Of a DNA stretch of 64,000 bases, positions 38,601-50,300 are shown piece after piece (the first letter of the stretch is position 1; each line of letters opens with the position of its first letter). The stretch lies in assembly GCA_907165135.1 (NCBI GenBank), contig OU015569.1, positions 5,642,001 to 5,706,000 on the forward strand, in the 5' to 3' direction. Source of the DNA: Oikopleura dioica (taxonomy: Eukaryota > Chordata > Appendicularia > Copelata > Oikopleuridae). The translations under genes and the position numbers were made by a program. The notes under the pieces were generated by a model that did no database searches, had not been told where the DNA came from, and saw nothing but the letters and a program-made list of their open reading frames with translations.

Positions 38601-41600
38601 TTATTTTGAGTTGCATCCACTGTCCTCGCAGCATTGATAGCACCAGGACCAGTTTCGAGATCGATGGTTAGAGCAGGTTTTCTTTGATTCCCTTTCCTGC
38701 ATAAGACAAGCGTCTTTCTTCTTGCAGCCAGCTGTGAGTAAGATTATATTTTCGCCATTCACCAGCTAATTAGAGTTCATTTACAGTGTAAAAATACTTC
38801 GTTAGGAAAATTATCGATTTTAAAAAAGCTCAATTATGCAAGTCTATTTATATAATGAACTCGCGCCTGAGATCGGTATTCAGTGAAGCAAATGGAATCT
38901 GGTGAACAATGGACTTTTCAGTGCACTCAGAAATGTCGCGCGCATTATCGCATGTGACACACCAGGCGGCGAGCGTTACTTCGATGCTGCCAATTCTACT
39001 CGCTTCCACACGTTTATTTTGAGAACGGGCCTGAGACAATACTTTCCCGTGGTTAAATTGCGGTTCAAGGATTACTCTCTCAGACACAGCATTCAACGAT
39101 TCGTTCTGCTCTGTCAAATTCGATGGGGACTCACCGATGTTAGGGAGCAGTCTGTCCGCAACATTTAGTGGAGACGTGGTAGGCACAGCTGAGATAATTG
39201 ATTCATGAGTAGTAGAAAACTTACTAGACTGAATTGGTAAAGTTAGCGTCGGTTTTATTTTTTCCGTCATATTTTTTCTTGCTATTCTGCTTGTGTTTGG
39301 AACCGTCGTACTCATAATTCTCTTTCTTTTTGAAGTAGTGAAAGTTGCTGTCGTTGTGGCTGACTTTGTTGTTGTCGTATTCATAGTTGTAGTCATAGTC
39401 GTGAATTTTGTCGTCGGTATTGTTGTAGTTGTCGTAGAAGCGGTCGTTGTAGTAGTCGTCGTAGACGTAGTTGACGTAGTCGTCGTAGTGGTGGTGGTCG
39501 TAGTCGTCGTAGTTGTTGTTGTTGTCGTAGTACTGGTTTTGGTTGTTGTTGTACTTGTTGTACTTGTTGTTGTACTTGTTGTTGTACTTGTTGTTGTTGT
39601 CGTAGTACTGGTTGTGGTTGTTGTTGTACTTGTTGTACTTGTTGTTGTACTTGTTGTTGTTGTCGTAGTACTGGTTGTGGTTGTTGTTGTACTTGTTGTA
39701 CTTGTTGTTGTACTTGTTGTTGTACTTGTTGTTGTTGTCGTAGTACTGGTTGTGGTTGTTGTTGTACTTGTTGTACTTTTTGTTGTATTTGTTGTTGTTG
39801 TCGTAGTACTGGTTGTGGTTGTTGTTGTACTTGTTGTACTTGTTGTTGTACTTGTTGTTGTACTTGTTGTTGTTATCGTAGTACTGGTTGTGGTTGTTGT
39901 GGTTGTTGTTGTACTTGTTGTTGTACTTGTCGTAGTTGTCGTAGTACTGGTTGTGGTTGTTGTTGTGGTTGTTGTTGTACTTGTTGTTGTACTTGTTGTT
40001 GTACTTGTTGTACTTGTTGTTGTACTTGTTGTTGTACTTGTTGTTGTTGTCGTAGTACTGGTTGTGGTTGTTGTTGTACTTGATCTTGTACTTGTTGTTG
40101 TAATTGTTGTTGTACTTGTTGTTGTACTTGTTGTTGTTGTTGTAGTACTGGTTGTGGTTGTTGTTGTACTTGTTGTACTTGTTGTTGTACTTGTCGTAGT
40201 TGTCGTAGTACTGGTTGTGGTTGTTGTTGTACTTGTTGTTGTGGTTGTTGTTGTACTTGTTGTTGTACTTGTCGTAGTTGTCGTAGTACTGGTTGTGGTT
40301 GTTGTCGTAGTACTGGTTGTGGTTGTTGTTGTACTTGTTGTACTTGTTGTTGTACTTGTTGTTGTACTTGTTGTTGTACTTGTTGTTGTTGTCGTAGTAC
40401 TGGTTGTGGTTGTTGTTGTACTTGTTGTACTTGTTGTTGTACTTGTTGTTGTTGTCGTAGTACTGGTTGTGGTTGTTGTTGTACTTGTTGTACTTGTTGT
40501 TGTACTTGTTGTTGTACTTGTTGTTGTTGTCGTAGTACTGGTTGTGGTTGTTGTTGTACTTGTTGTACTTTTTGTTGTATTTGTTGTTGTTGTCGTAGTA
40601 CTGGTTGTGGTTGTTGTTGTACTTGTTGTACTTGTTGTTGTACTTGTTGTTGTACTTGTTGTTGTTATCGTAGTACTGGTTGTGGTTGTTGTGGTTGTTG
40701 TTGTACTTGTTGTTGTACTTGTCGTAGTTGTCGTAGTACTGGTTGTGGTTGTTGTTGTGGTTGTTGTTGTACTTGTTGTTGTACTTGTTGTTGTACTTGT
40801 TGTACTTGTTGTTGTACTTGTTGTTGTACTTGTTGTTGTTGTCGTAGTACTGGTTGTGGTTGTTGTTGTACTTGATCTTGTACTTGTTGTTGTAATTGTT
40901 GTTGTACTTGTTGTTGTACTTGTTGTTGTTGTCGTAGTACTGGTTGTGGTTGTTGTTGTACTTGTTGTACTTGTTGTTGTACTTGTCGTAGTTGTCGTAG
41001 TACTGGTTGTGGTTGTTGTTGTACTTGTTGTTGTGGTTGTTGTTGTACTTGTTGTTGTACTTGTCGTAGTTGTCGTAGTACTGGTTGTGGTTGTTGTCGT
41101 AGTACTGGTTGTGGTTGTTGTTGTACTTGTTGTACTTGTTGTTGTACTTGTTGTTGTACTTGTTGTTGTACTTGTTGTTGTTGTCGTAGTACTGGTTGTG
41201 GTTGTTGTTGTACTTGTTGTTGTACTTGTTGTTGTACTTGTTGTTGTACTTGTTGTTGTACTTGTTGTTGAACTTGTTGTTTTACTTGTTGTTGTACTTG
41301 TTGTTGTACTTGTTGTTGTACTTGTTGTTGTTGTCGTAGTACTGGTTGTGGTTGTTGTTGTACTTGTTGTACTTGTTGTTGTACTTGTTGTTGTACTTGT
41401 TGTTGTACTTGTTGTTGTTGTCGTAGTACTGGTTGTGGTTGTTGTTGTACTTGTTGTTGTACTTGTTGTACTTGTTGTTGTACTTGTCGTAGTTGTAGTA
41501 GCTGTCGAGGTGGTTATTGCCGTAGTTGTATATGTTGTCGTGTCCGGGAACAGAGTCGTTGCTTCAAATGGCACTGTTGTTTCATAAATTGTCGTCATAT

Positions 41601-44600
41601 CCACTGTGATAGGTGTTGGCGTTTCTGTTGGTATTTGATCTTTGTCCTTCTTAGATTTTTTGCTCTTTTTACTCTTATTTTTACTAGTTGATAAACCACC
41701 ATCATCTTTCATCATCTGTCCAATCGAAGATTCTTCAAATCGCACGCCTACCGGAGGCGATTGCTCTTCATATTTGCAACTTTCTGATTTAGAATCAGCT
41801 TTGCAAAAGCATCTCTTTCTAGGTTCTCTTTCTTACTCTGTTGTCATTATTCTTCAAGATTTTTGACAACTGAATATTTATCTCTAGTTCTTATGTAAAA
41901 TCGAGCCCGTTCCTGGTGGTCACTGTCGAAACAGCAGCCACTAAGTGAGCAATCAAATGATTCGAACTCTTGTAACATGCCAGTTGTTTCCGAAAAGTTT
42001 CCGCAAGCTCTGTTTGTCTCACAAAAATCTAGCCAAGGTTTCGCTTGCCATGACCGTTCGGCTCCTCCCGTTAATGCAGCTAGTTCTTTGAACGAGCTTC
42101 CAGTTCCAGTGTCGTCGAATTCATTGTCAAAGTATAAGCTGTTTGATTCCTCCTCTTCTTCTTCCATATCATAAAAGATATTAAGCCAATCGAAATTGAG
42201 TGCTCGACGGTTTCTGCATTTCTCTGTTTGTTTAGTATTCGAATGGATTAACTTGCAGTCTTTTGATAGCATCAGCTCTACTAGTTCATCGTAGAGTGCA
42301 TCCGCAGCACTTGTTGGTCGTGAATAGCCTTTCAAGAGTTAGTTTCTTTCGTTGAAGGTTATCGCTGTATTATTGCCATTAACCGCGATTAATTCAACCC
42401 TTTCCTAAGAATGTGTAAACTTTGCATCCTCCATGGTTGACTGGAACCTTTTTCAGCATCGAAATCAGCTTCTGAAGAATAACAACGACGTCTATCTCGC
42501 ATACTTCATCAAAATTCTCTAGTTCCGATTTAGCATCTTCAAATTTGTAGGTATTAAATGGCTTTCTGACAATATTGTCCAAACAAAAATGAGCATTTTT
42601 GGTTCCTTCGTCTCGTATTCTCAATGGAACCGAGCTGAGAACGATGATCATTTTTCTTGTTGTGCACTCAATCAATGACATCGGTGAGAACTTCATAAAA
42701 CTGTAAATGCTCCAGTCTACTTGGGACGAACTTGGACAAGTTGTTTTTGTCTTCGAGAAACCAATCACTTTTGTTCCACCTTTCACTCGCTGCCGTAGCT
42801 CCCAAAATTGACCTGGGTTCCAGCTAAAAAACATTTATCACTGAAATATTCTCAAACTAAAACCTTATCATCATTCCTTCTTGTGACTCGTACACATTGT
42901 ATTCAGATCTGGCTGTGCTCTTCGAAAATTCAAAGTCCTTAATTTTGAAATTGTCACAGCATTGTGCTTGACAACTCTCTTCATCAGAACCATCATCGCA
43001 GTCCATTCGCCCGTCACAAACTTTTTCCATTAAAATACACTGCGAGCTCTGCCGGCATTTCCAAGAACTCGTTCCTTGATTTTGGCAGGTTTCGCAGTGA
43101 TATTCGTCTGACCCATCAGGGCAATCATTACGCAGGTTCTTTCTATTTTTACAGCGTTGAGTTAATTTGAAAAAACTAAACTAAAACAATTTTTACTACA
43201 TTTGGCTACATATAAAATATAGACAATAGTAACGTAACTATAAGCAGAACCCTGACTGAAGCCGTCACATAGCCTACTTTCCCAGAAAATATCGATTCCA
43301 TTATCACATATTTTTCTTGTTGAATCTCCTCCGCAGTAATCACCACAGCCGTACATTTCACAGATCCTCAAAATATCCATGACAGACGGACGAACGCGCT
43401 GTTCTACGATAGGTTCCAAAGTATTTTTCTTGACGATCGTTGGGTTGCTTTTGATTGGCGCTAAAAATATATTGGTTCACTTAGGTACGGATGATCTAGG
43501 GTAAGGGTAAGAGTTATGGACCATAACCATAACTTATAGTTGATACATAGAATTAATAATATGCTATCTGTATAGAATACCTTTTGAAAATGAGTATCCG
43601 CCGTAGTGCATGACAGAGTTAAAGTCATATTCACCATAAAAAGTCATCAGACCGTCGGGCGCTTTATTGAAATTTCCAGCACAGGAGCCTTTGCCAGATG
43701 TTAAACAAGTCGAACTGACATTTTCGAGGAAGATATCGACATAATCATCTCGGTCGGATCTTTGGTGCTCGTGTATAAATCCCAGCGCATGAATTAGCTC
43801 ATGTGCGGCCTTGCCTAAGTTTTTGCATCCAGGGCCAAGAGAAATGGGCTGTTCTCCGCCAGTTTTCCCAACGTAGCTGTAGCAACCGCCTCTATCAGTA
43901 GGGTTATAAGATGAAAATTTGGCCCATTTTTCTAGCTTAGTTTAGGGGTCTAATGATACAGTTTTAGAAAGCCCGGAAGCTGAGCTTTTATTTGGGCACA
44001 ATATCAAGTGATCTAGTTCACGCAAGGCAATTTATAGGACCTGAAAGTCCGAATTAGGCACTAGAACTCTTTAATTGATTTTTTGGGTGCTGGGGTTCAC
44101 TCTAAATGGCTCAAAAGTCACCGTAAAACGTTATTCTTCCAAAAGTCGAGTTTCTAGCGCCTACTTACGAACCATTTCGAGTGAACCTCGGCGCCCAAAA
44201 ATCAACGGAACAGTTCAATCGCCTATTTCGGAACTTCAGGTCCCATAAATTGCCTTGCGGGGATGACGCACACCACTTGATATTGTGCCCAAATGAGAGC
44301 TCAGCTTCTAGGCTTTCTAAAACTCTATCATAAGACCCCTAGACTATGCTAGAAAAATGGGCCAAATGTTCATCTTATAACCCTATCTATCAGCAATAGA
44401 TAAATAATCGCTTGGCCGTCTTTTTGGGCTTGTAAGTTCTTGAAAGTCGATGCAAGTTTCGGACGATATGAGGTCCATTGCTGCTCGTACAGCGCCTCGA
44501 TAAATAATAGGTTCGAAATTGTTTTTGGTTAGGTTTAGCCTTGAAACTTTAAAAACTAAGGATAAGAGCCTCTGTATAACTTGGGCAGGTAAAAAATTTC

Positions 44601-44803
44601 CCTACTACAAAAGTACGCACTTAGAACCTTGTCTGTTTAGGGAAATTAAAATCCATTTCATAGAAAATAGTGTGTCTCGGATCGCGCTCGTTCTCGATCC
44701 AGGGTTTGACCACGGCTTTCTGTTTTTCGGACTTATCCATTAGCATCCATCTATCGTGATCGAAAGCTTCCCAAAACAATTTCTGTGCATCGGTGAATTT
44801 CAT
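38601..44803 (-). CDS. Large modular secreted protein: astacin metalloprotease, LDLa modules, Cys-containing regions, Thr-rich mucin, Ly6-like C-terminus
   Basis: Transcript order: 44803-44640 (prodomain-like start), 44531-44394 with NFEPIIYRGAVRAAMDLISS, an interrupting transposon (43899-44385), then GGCYSYVGKTGG and the astacin zinc site HELIHALGFIHEHQRSDRDD with Met-turn SVMHYGG. Near 43450 follow PSVMDILRICEMYGC (protease C-terminus) and LDLa modules (CDGRMDCDDGSDEESC). Exons 42823-42399 and 42328-41871 join in phase (IAC-like Cys region; SLSGCCFD). Exon 41814 to about 38850 holds a KSKKSKKSKK segment and about 740 residues of TTTTST repeats. The final exon 38731-38601 has CYQCCEDSGCNSK, and with WCVTCDNARDISEC before it gives a Ly6/three-finger-like Cys pattern. 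It is probably an extracellular protease with a heavily O-glycosylated stalk. Unity of the gene is inferred from compatible splice phases in the middle; the joins near 43.2-43.6 kb and 38.75-38.85 kb are unresolved. Confidence 0.65.
39541..41590 (-). repeat. Thr-codon minisatellite encoding the mucin stalk, with a 792-bp tandem duplication
   Basis: Short TTG/TAC/GTC units (ACA, ACT, ACG Thr and AGT Ser codons on the coding strand) with a higher-order period. Rare variants recur exactly 792 bp apart: TGATCTTGTACTTG at 40081 and 40873, TTGTACTTTTTG at 39771 and 40563, TTATCGTAGTACTGG near 39869 and 40661. 792 bp is 264 codons, so the frame is kept. A third, shortened copy begins at about 41113. 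The opposite strand shows a spurious 764-codon Val/Leu ORF. Confidence 0.85.
43899..44385. mobile_element. hAT-like foldback MITE inside the astacin coding exon
   Basis: Exact 8-bp duplication TCTATCAG at 43891-43898 and 44386-44393. Ends are TAGGGTTATAAGATGAA and its complement; inverted similarity runs about 150 bp (GGCCCATTTTTCTAGC, GGCACAATATCAAGTG) and much of the element folds back. 8-bp duplications and TAGGG ends suit hAT-type transposases. There is no ORF. Removing the element and one TCTATCAG copy restores the reading frame SIADR-GGCYSYVG across the astacin domain. Confidence 0.88.
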
Positions 44804-44952
44804 ATCGTCCCCATCTAAAAGTTATATTTGAAACAAGGCACGTTCAATATTTGCTCGTAATCGTGTGAAATTAGCCATGCAGTAAAATTCAACAAAGGCA
44901 CCAACCCAAATTTTCGTCAAATTTTGCTAAAAATTTCAAATTTTAGAGAATT

Positions 44953-46196
44953 ATGAGGATTTTCACCACTTTGGCCGGCGGATGTTTTGGTTTGAGCAAC
45001 TGGGGAAGTCATGATAAGTTTTATGACTGGATAGGAATCGGATTTTCTCATATAAATTTAGGCTGAGAATTTATTTAAAAGCTATCATTACTTGTGCAGG
45101 AGCATCCATTAAAAGAATATGAAAGGCCCTACATCCATGCAGCAGCGAAATATCCAAATGGGGATGCGATTTGTCGCGCGAAAACAACCGTTGTCAATGA
45201 TGACATTTTTTTGGCGGGAATTGTTAAAAATAATAAGTGCATTTTTGGATGGAATACGAAAGAAGAAACTAGCAATTTTGACCTTCTTGTACCGAATTGT
45301 GGTGATGGTAGCGAGCTCAGCTGGTTCGAAGAGAGGGATTTAGAAAGTGTGGGTGATGAAGTAAGAGTTGAGGTGAACACGCCTGGATTCTCGATTGGAA
45401 TCTGCGAGTTCAACGGCAATAATGGCTGGAAACGAGGCAAAGGGTGTATGTGGAAAACACCCGAAGCTGGTGCACAGGAAAATAACTACGAGACAAATCA
45501 TAAGATGCTCACAATTGTCGGTTGTAAGCTTCCGTCTATTTCCTTCTATGATCGAGCGCAATTCATGAAAGAAAACGAAGCTGATACTTTGATTTATGAA
45601 AATCTTCCAAGTGATGAGGCTGTCTTCATCGGTGATAACTACTCGCCCAAGTATCATACCAGGTAAAGTCTACCCTTTCTCCTATCAGTATAACCGCGAT
45701 TTATTAGACATATGAAAAAGGAAGACTCCTCTGTTCACTGGTCAACAAGTCTGTTAAAAGTTCCGTTGTGGCATGATGTTGAGGCCAGTTTCAACTTGCT
45801 GAGCTATGGCAAAGAAGACGCTGATTGGGAAGCCAAATTCGTCTGGTACAAAGGTACTCTTGAAATCGTTATAAACGATAAATAGTAATCTAGAAAGTAG
45901 CAACCCAGAACTAAAGGAGTCCGTTAAATATGAAGTCGTGAAGATTGTGCCTATTGAACGGTGAGTAAGGTCTTTGAAATCAGTACTATCCTCGTTAATT
46001 TCAAAAAGTCGGTCTTTATATTTATAAATAACAAATAAAGACTAGAAATGACACCGGAAAAATATTTAGCGAGATCAACTTTGACGTCACGAGTCCTCAG
46101 AAGATATCACTTTTTGGAAAGTACGAGTCCGAATTCGTCGCCTTAGAAGTAAAACAAACTTTGCGCGCGGATGGCAGCCGCAAACAACTTCAGTAA
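44953..46196 (+). CDS. Secreted protein, DM9/DUF3421-like N-terminal half (about 320 aa)
   Basis: Exons 45100-45662, 45708-45853, 45894-45960 and 46046-46196 join in phase; a first exon starts at ATG 44953 (MRIFTTLAGGCFG), behind a TTTTAG acceptor, but its donor is unresolved. The visible order is YERPYIHAAAKYPNGDAICR, FLAGIVKNNKCIFGWN, resembling DM9-type repeats of invertebrate lectin-like proteins, then GNNGWKRGKGCMW and Cys-poor beta-type sequence ending LFGKYESEFVALEVKQTL. It is transcribed divergently from the astacin-mucin gene, with starts 150 bp apart, suggesting a shared promoter. A role in the larvacean house or cuticle is possible but is speculation. Confidence 0.65.
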
Positions 46197-46337
46197 GGGT
46201 GTGTCAGCTATTCAAAGGCAAAGAAGACTGTTTTGGAGTAGCGAGGAAATAACGAAACTACGTAAATGTTACGTCACTAGTACAGTTTTCATCTTTGACA
46301 TCCCCAAACTCAGTATCCAAAAGTGTCAAACTTTAAA

Positions 46338-46577
46338 ATGAACTCAGCCGCGCAAGAATGCTTTCCCCTTGGCCCAAGTCCATCGGCAAAAGTTATTTGC
46401 GATGACCATCAAAATTGCAGAACCGTTTGCAGAAGAAGATTTACAATGAAGGGGAGCTTAAAAAAGCTTCGATGCGAGGCCTGGTTCAAGAAATTCGTAT
46501 TGTCAATAGTGCACGCTGTAAACGTAAAGTGCCTAGGTGCCTACAAGTTGGTCGTATTTCTGACAGATCCGAATTAA
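46338..46577 (+). CDS. Possible sushi-like Cys-rich ORF (79 aa)
   Basis: ATG at 46338 opens a frame with four or five Cys in CCP-like spacing: ECFPLGPSPSAKVICDD, CRTVCRRRFTMKGS, KKLRCEAWF. It starts 140 bp after the previous gene on the same strand. A second overlapping frame (46415-46606) can splice over 32 bp into KYSATYEPQKEWILDERL near 46640, and a third ORF at 46648-46902 follows. I cannot decide which frame is real; at most one or two small genes are here. Confidence 0.3.
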   Translation: MNSAAQECFPLGPSPSAKVICDDHQNCRTVCRRRFTMKGSLKKLRCEAWFKKFVLSIVHAVNVKCLGAYKLVVFLTDPN

Positions 46578-47305
46578 TTCCTTACAGGATTATGAGCGAG
46601 AAGTAACTTCACCCTAGCTTTAAAAAATCGTAGGTACTCTGCAACATATGAACCGCAGAAAGAATGGATTTTGGATGAGCGACTCTGATCAGCCGTTGAA
46701 TGAATTATACATGTACTTTATGCTCAATTATTTATGTATGCCGAACAATGTACCTGTTCAAGAACTCGTGAGAAAGTACAAAGGAAAGTTTTACTGCGAA
46801 ATTCTCGATTTAAATGATGAAATATTAATTTTTGCAAAACAAGTAAAGAATCCCACGACAACCTCGTTGAACCAAAAGACCCTTTTGAATAGACTTATTT
46901 AATCTCTTAGACTGTAATAAAATCTTTGCAACCGAGTTGTACTTACAATCACCGCGTACTCGCTCTATCGCGAAAAGCGAACACACCAGGAGCTGTACGT
47001 TCATCACGTCTCTCTTTCTCTCCTTGGGAAATTCGTTGTGAGTAGAAATTTTACTATCATGAAAACCTTCGAAGCTACGAGCGCCCTCTACAATATCGAT
47101 AAGGGGACGGAGACTTTTAAGACGCGGATGCTCGGGATTATGATTTCGTAAAGGAACTGTAGAATAGGTAGAGCTAGGGTCGATGTTTTATTTACATGTT
47201 TATATAACAAATTTTGAAAGGAATTCGGAAGAAATTATGGAACTCAAAACAGAATAACAATATCTGTAAGTAAAGAAAATAGTAGTCAAGAAAAATATCA
47301 ACAAT

Positions 47306-50300
47306 TTACACTTGAACAACGAAGCCTTCGCGAGTCAGCTGTATTTGATTTTGCGCGTTTTGACTTCTAAAGTTTGGCTCGTCAATAAGACTCTGCGTTT
47401 CATCGGTGAGCGTTGAACTCTGAGTAGCTAGATCGGAGGAAAAGTGGCAGCTTTTGGGACGCAAAGAGGGATTCACCATCGGATTGCTCAGATGAGACGA
47501 GTCGCCGCGGCGGTCGATTGTGATCACCTGCCGATTGCCCTCTTTTACGATTGTCATGTTCTGAAGCAAAAAATAAGTTTCAATGGAAAATTCATGTTCT
47601 CACCTCGTATTCGTCAATACTCCTATCCCACATATGTCCAAAGGTGCCATGCGAGCTCTCAACGAATTCTTTCGGCGGGACTCTCCTTCGAACAAGAAAA
47701 ATGACGCATAACGAGCATAAGACGACGAGCATGACGAGAGACGCTCCGATTAAAATGCCAAACCACATCTCCCAAGAAGGTTCTTCGGATGAGCGCTCCT
47801 CAATGATTTCTCCATCGATGGTATCTTCATAAAATATCTCGGACTCTTTGACCAGAGTTTCGCTTGTTGGCTTTGCAGGCTCCCAATCAGCTATAAACTC
47901 GAAATTTTAAACTCGCAAAAAAGAAGTTAGAACAGGCGTCCAATTCAATGTTATCGTTCTAAATTACCTGAACGGACATGAATAGCAAATCTGATGTTGT
48001 GGGACCTGCACAAGCCACCATCCGAGTTGATCTCTTCGATATCTTCAAGTTCTCTTCCGTAATTTGGCACGATAAAGTAGTACGTTTCTCCTTCCTCAAA
48101 CAATAAGCTTCCGGGAAGCGCGCTGAAGCTCTGAATGATCAAATCAGTTCGCTTATTTGAGCAAATGAACATTAACGGGGCGATATATTCTTATTTCTGT
48201 CAAGTTTGCGAAGTTCGTTTGTATACAATTAACTTACTGTTGCTTTGATGGTGAACTTTTTTTCGTAATTCGGCACTGTGCATCTGATTATTCGCTTGCT
48301 TGTGCTTCCATTTATCGAACAGTTGTCGTATCCGTCTTTATCAACGGCCCAAAGAGTCAGAAAAAGCGGATTCTCGCTATTTAGAGTCTCTTCGAAGGTG
48401 TCGACCAAAGGACAAAAGATGTCGATCTTGTCTCCCAGCTCGATATTCAGTTCCATATCCCCATAGAAGCTTAAATAGACGGTGAACTTTCAGAAGGAAG
48501 ATAAAAAAGAGCCAATTGATAAATAGAGTAATAGAGCGTTTGTTTGAAAATTGTCACAAAGTTTAGATAGACTCCATCAAACACGGTTCTGCAAATGGAA
48601 TATGTGACATGTACACTGTCTTATAACTCTTTCTGGAGCAAGTAAAATCGCGTGATTCAGGAATAATTTTGTGTTAGAACGAAGATTATTGTCAATGATG
48701 ACTACTGGTGAGTTAGGGATAATATGCGGCAAGAGCTGTAGCGGGCACGTATTAAAAGTGATAAGGATGATAAGGCGCGACGGAAAGAGTGGATGATCCG
48801 CTGAGGAAAACGCATTAGAAACTCTCTCGGCCCCGGATTATGTACAATTATAAGATGCTGATGATAGTATGGCCTTAAACTGATGATACAGTTCTTCTTC
48901 TACCATTTTCGATTGTCAATTTGACAGTTGGCAAACGCTAGATATCGTCTAACGTCTTCAAGCCACACTTGATATTAAGGTATCATGCATGAAAAACACG
49001 GTATAAAATCTTTGGTCTCAACTTAATAATGGAAGTGGGATCCTTATCGGCGAATAGAACGGGAATTGAAATCAAAGAGGAACACGTTGTTCAGTATTTT
49101 TTGACATGAGTGCTGTCAAGGTGAGTCTGATGAAGCAGGTGCATTCTCTGCTTTGAACTATCGTCTGATCAAGCATAATACCCCCGCCCATCGGATATAC
49201 GCTACTTTGATTTGCCATTGCAAACAATGAAAACATCGTCATGCCAATACTAGAATGGCTCGATTCAAGCGAGTCAGAAGTTTTGGAGTATCATCAGCTT
49301 TTCAAAAACGTAAGCTCGTTCTTTTTTTCCCGGGCCCTTAATTAAGGCAGGCTCAAATACTCCTCTGTTGTCGTAAAACTCGCGGCCTTATTGACAGAAA
49401 GTGCTTGAGAAATATGGACAAGTGCTGAGCACTTGAGGGGGCACAAGCTGCGCACGATGATGGTCTTTTCATCATTCCGACCATGTAAATCAAATTCTGT
49501 GCGTTTCGTTGTGTTTCCATAATAGTTCGTTCTCAGCAAATCTGGCGAACTCGGCCACAAAAATTTTCAAAGAAAGAAGATACACAAAAGCGTGTCAAAA
49601 CTTCTTGGCCCGAAATGCTAGAAAGAGCGCATAAGTAAACTTTTGCTGTGTGTGCCTAATAATTGGTCAGAAGATGTGCGCCGATGGCAACATGAGTTTG
49701 CCGTAGGAGTGTGACATACTCCCCCTTTGATGTTGTTTGTAGAAGCTCAAGAAAATATTTGCTCCATGCTGTCAGCGCGGATTTACTTGTTTTAAATGGC
49801 AAACAACAAGAGCGATTTAGGCACACACGCATTGCGCCCTTGAGTAACATCTGCCGTAGCGCATCGTAGCTGGGAATTCTTCATTTGCTTTGTAAGTCCC
49901 CTTATCAATTATCGCCGCCTTATCATGACGCCTGCGCTAGTTTTATGAAATAGCTCCGGGAATCAAGGAAGAGTACTATTCATGTGTTCTCATTTCCCGC
50001 AGACGTCCCTTGCAAATCACCTCTGGCACTAGAAAAGCCTAGTCCGCTTGATAGAGAGCCACATCGAAAATGTGACATTTGTTATTCCATGTGCTCGAGA
50101 AAGTGCCGCCGTGCTGGCTGGAGCGAAAATGAAAACCAAATAAATTTAATTTAAAAATCGTGAAAACTCGATGGGCCCGTCGCACGCGAAATGCCAGGCA
50201 CACAATTACTTTCCATTGATGGTTTAATTAAGGCCCACAGGTCAACGTTCCTTCTGTGAGCTCTGCTTTTGTTATCTGCTGGACAAGCTGCATAAAAGAT

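Noticed and set aside
39293-41587. 764-codon plus-strand ORF of almost pure Val/Leu
   Set aside because: It is the antisense shadow of the Thr-codon repeat; the opposite strand has flanking unique coding sequence and domain exons.
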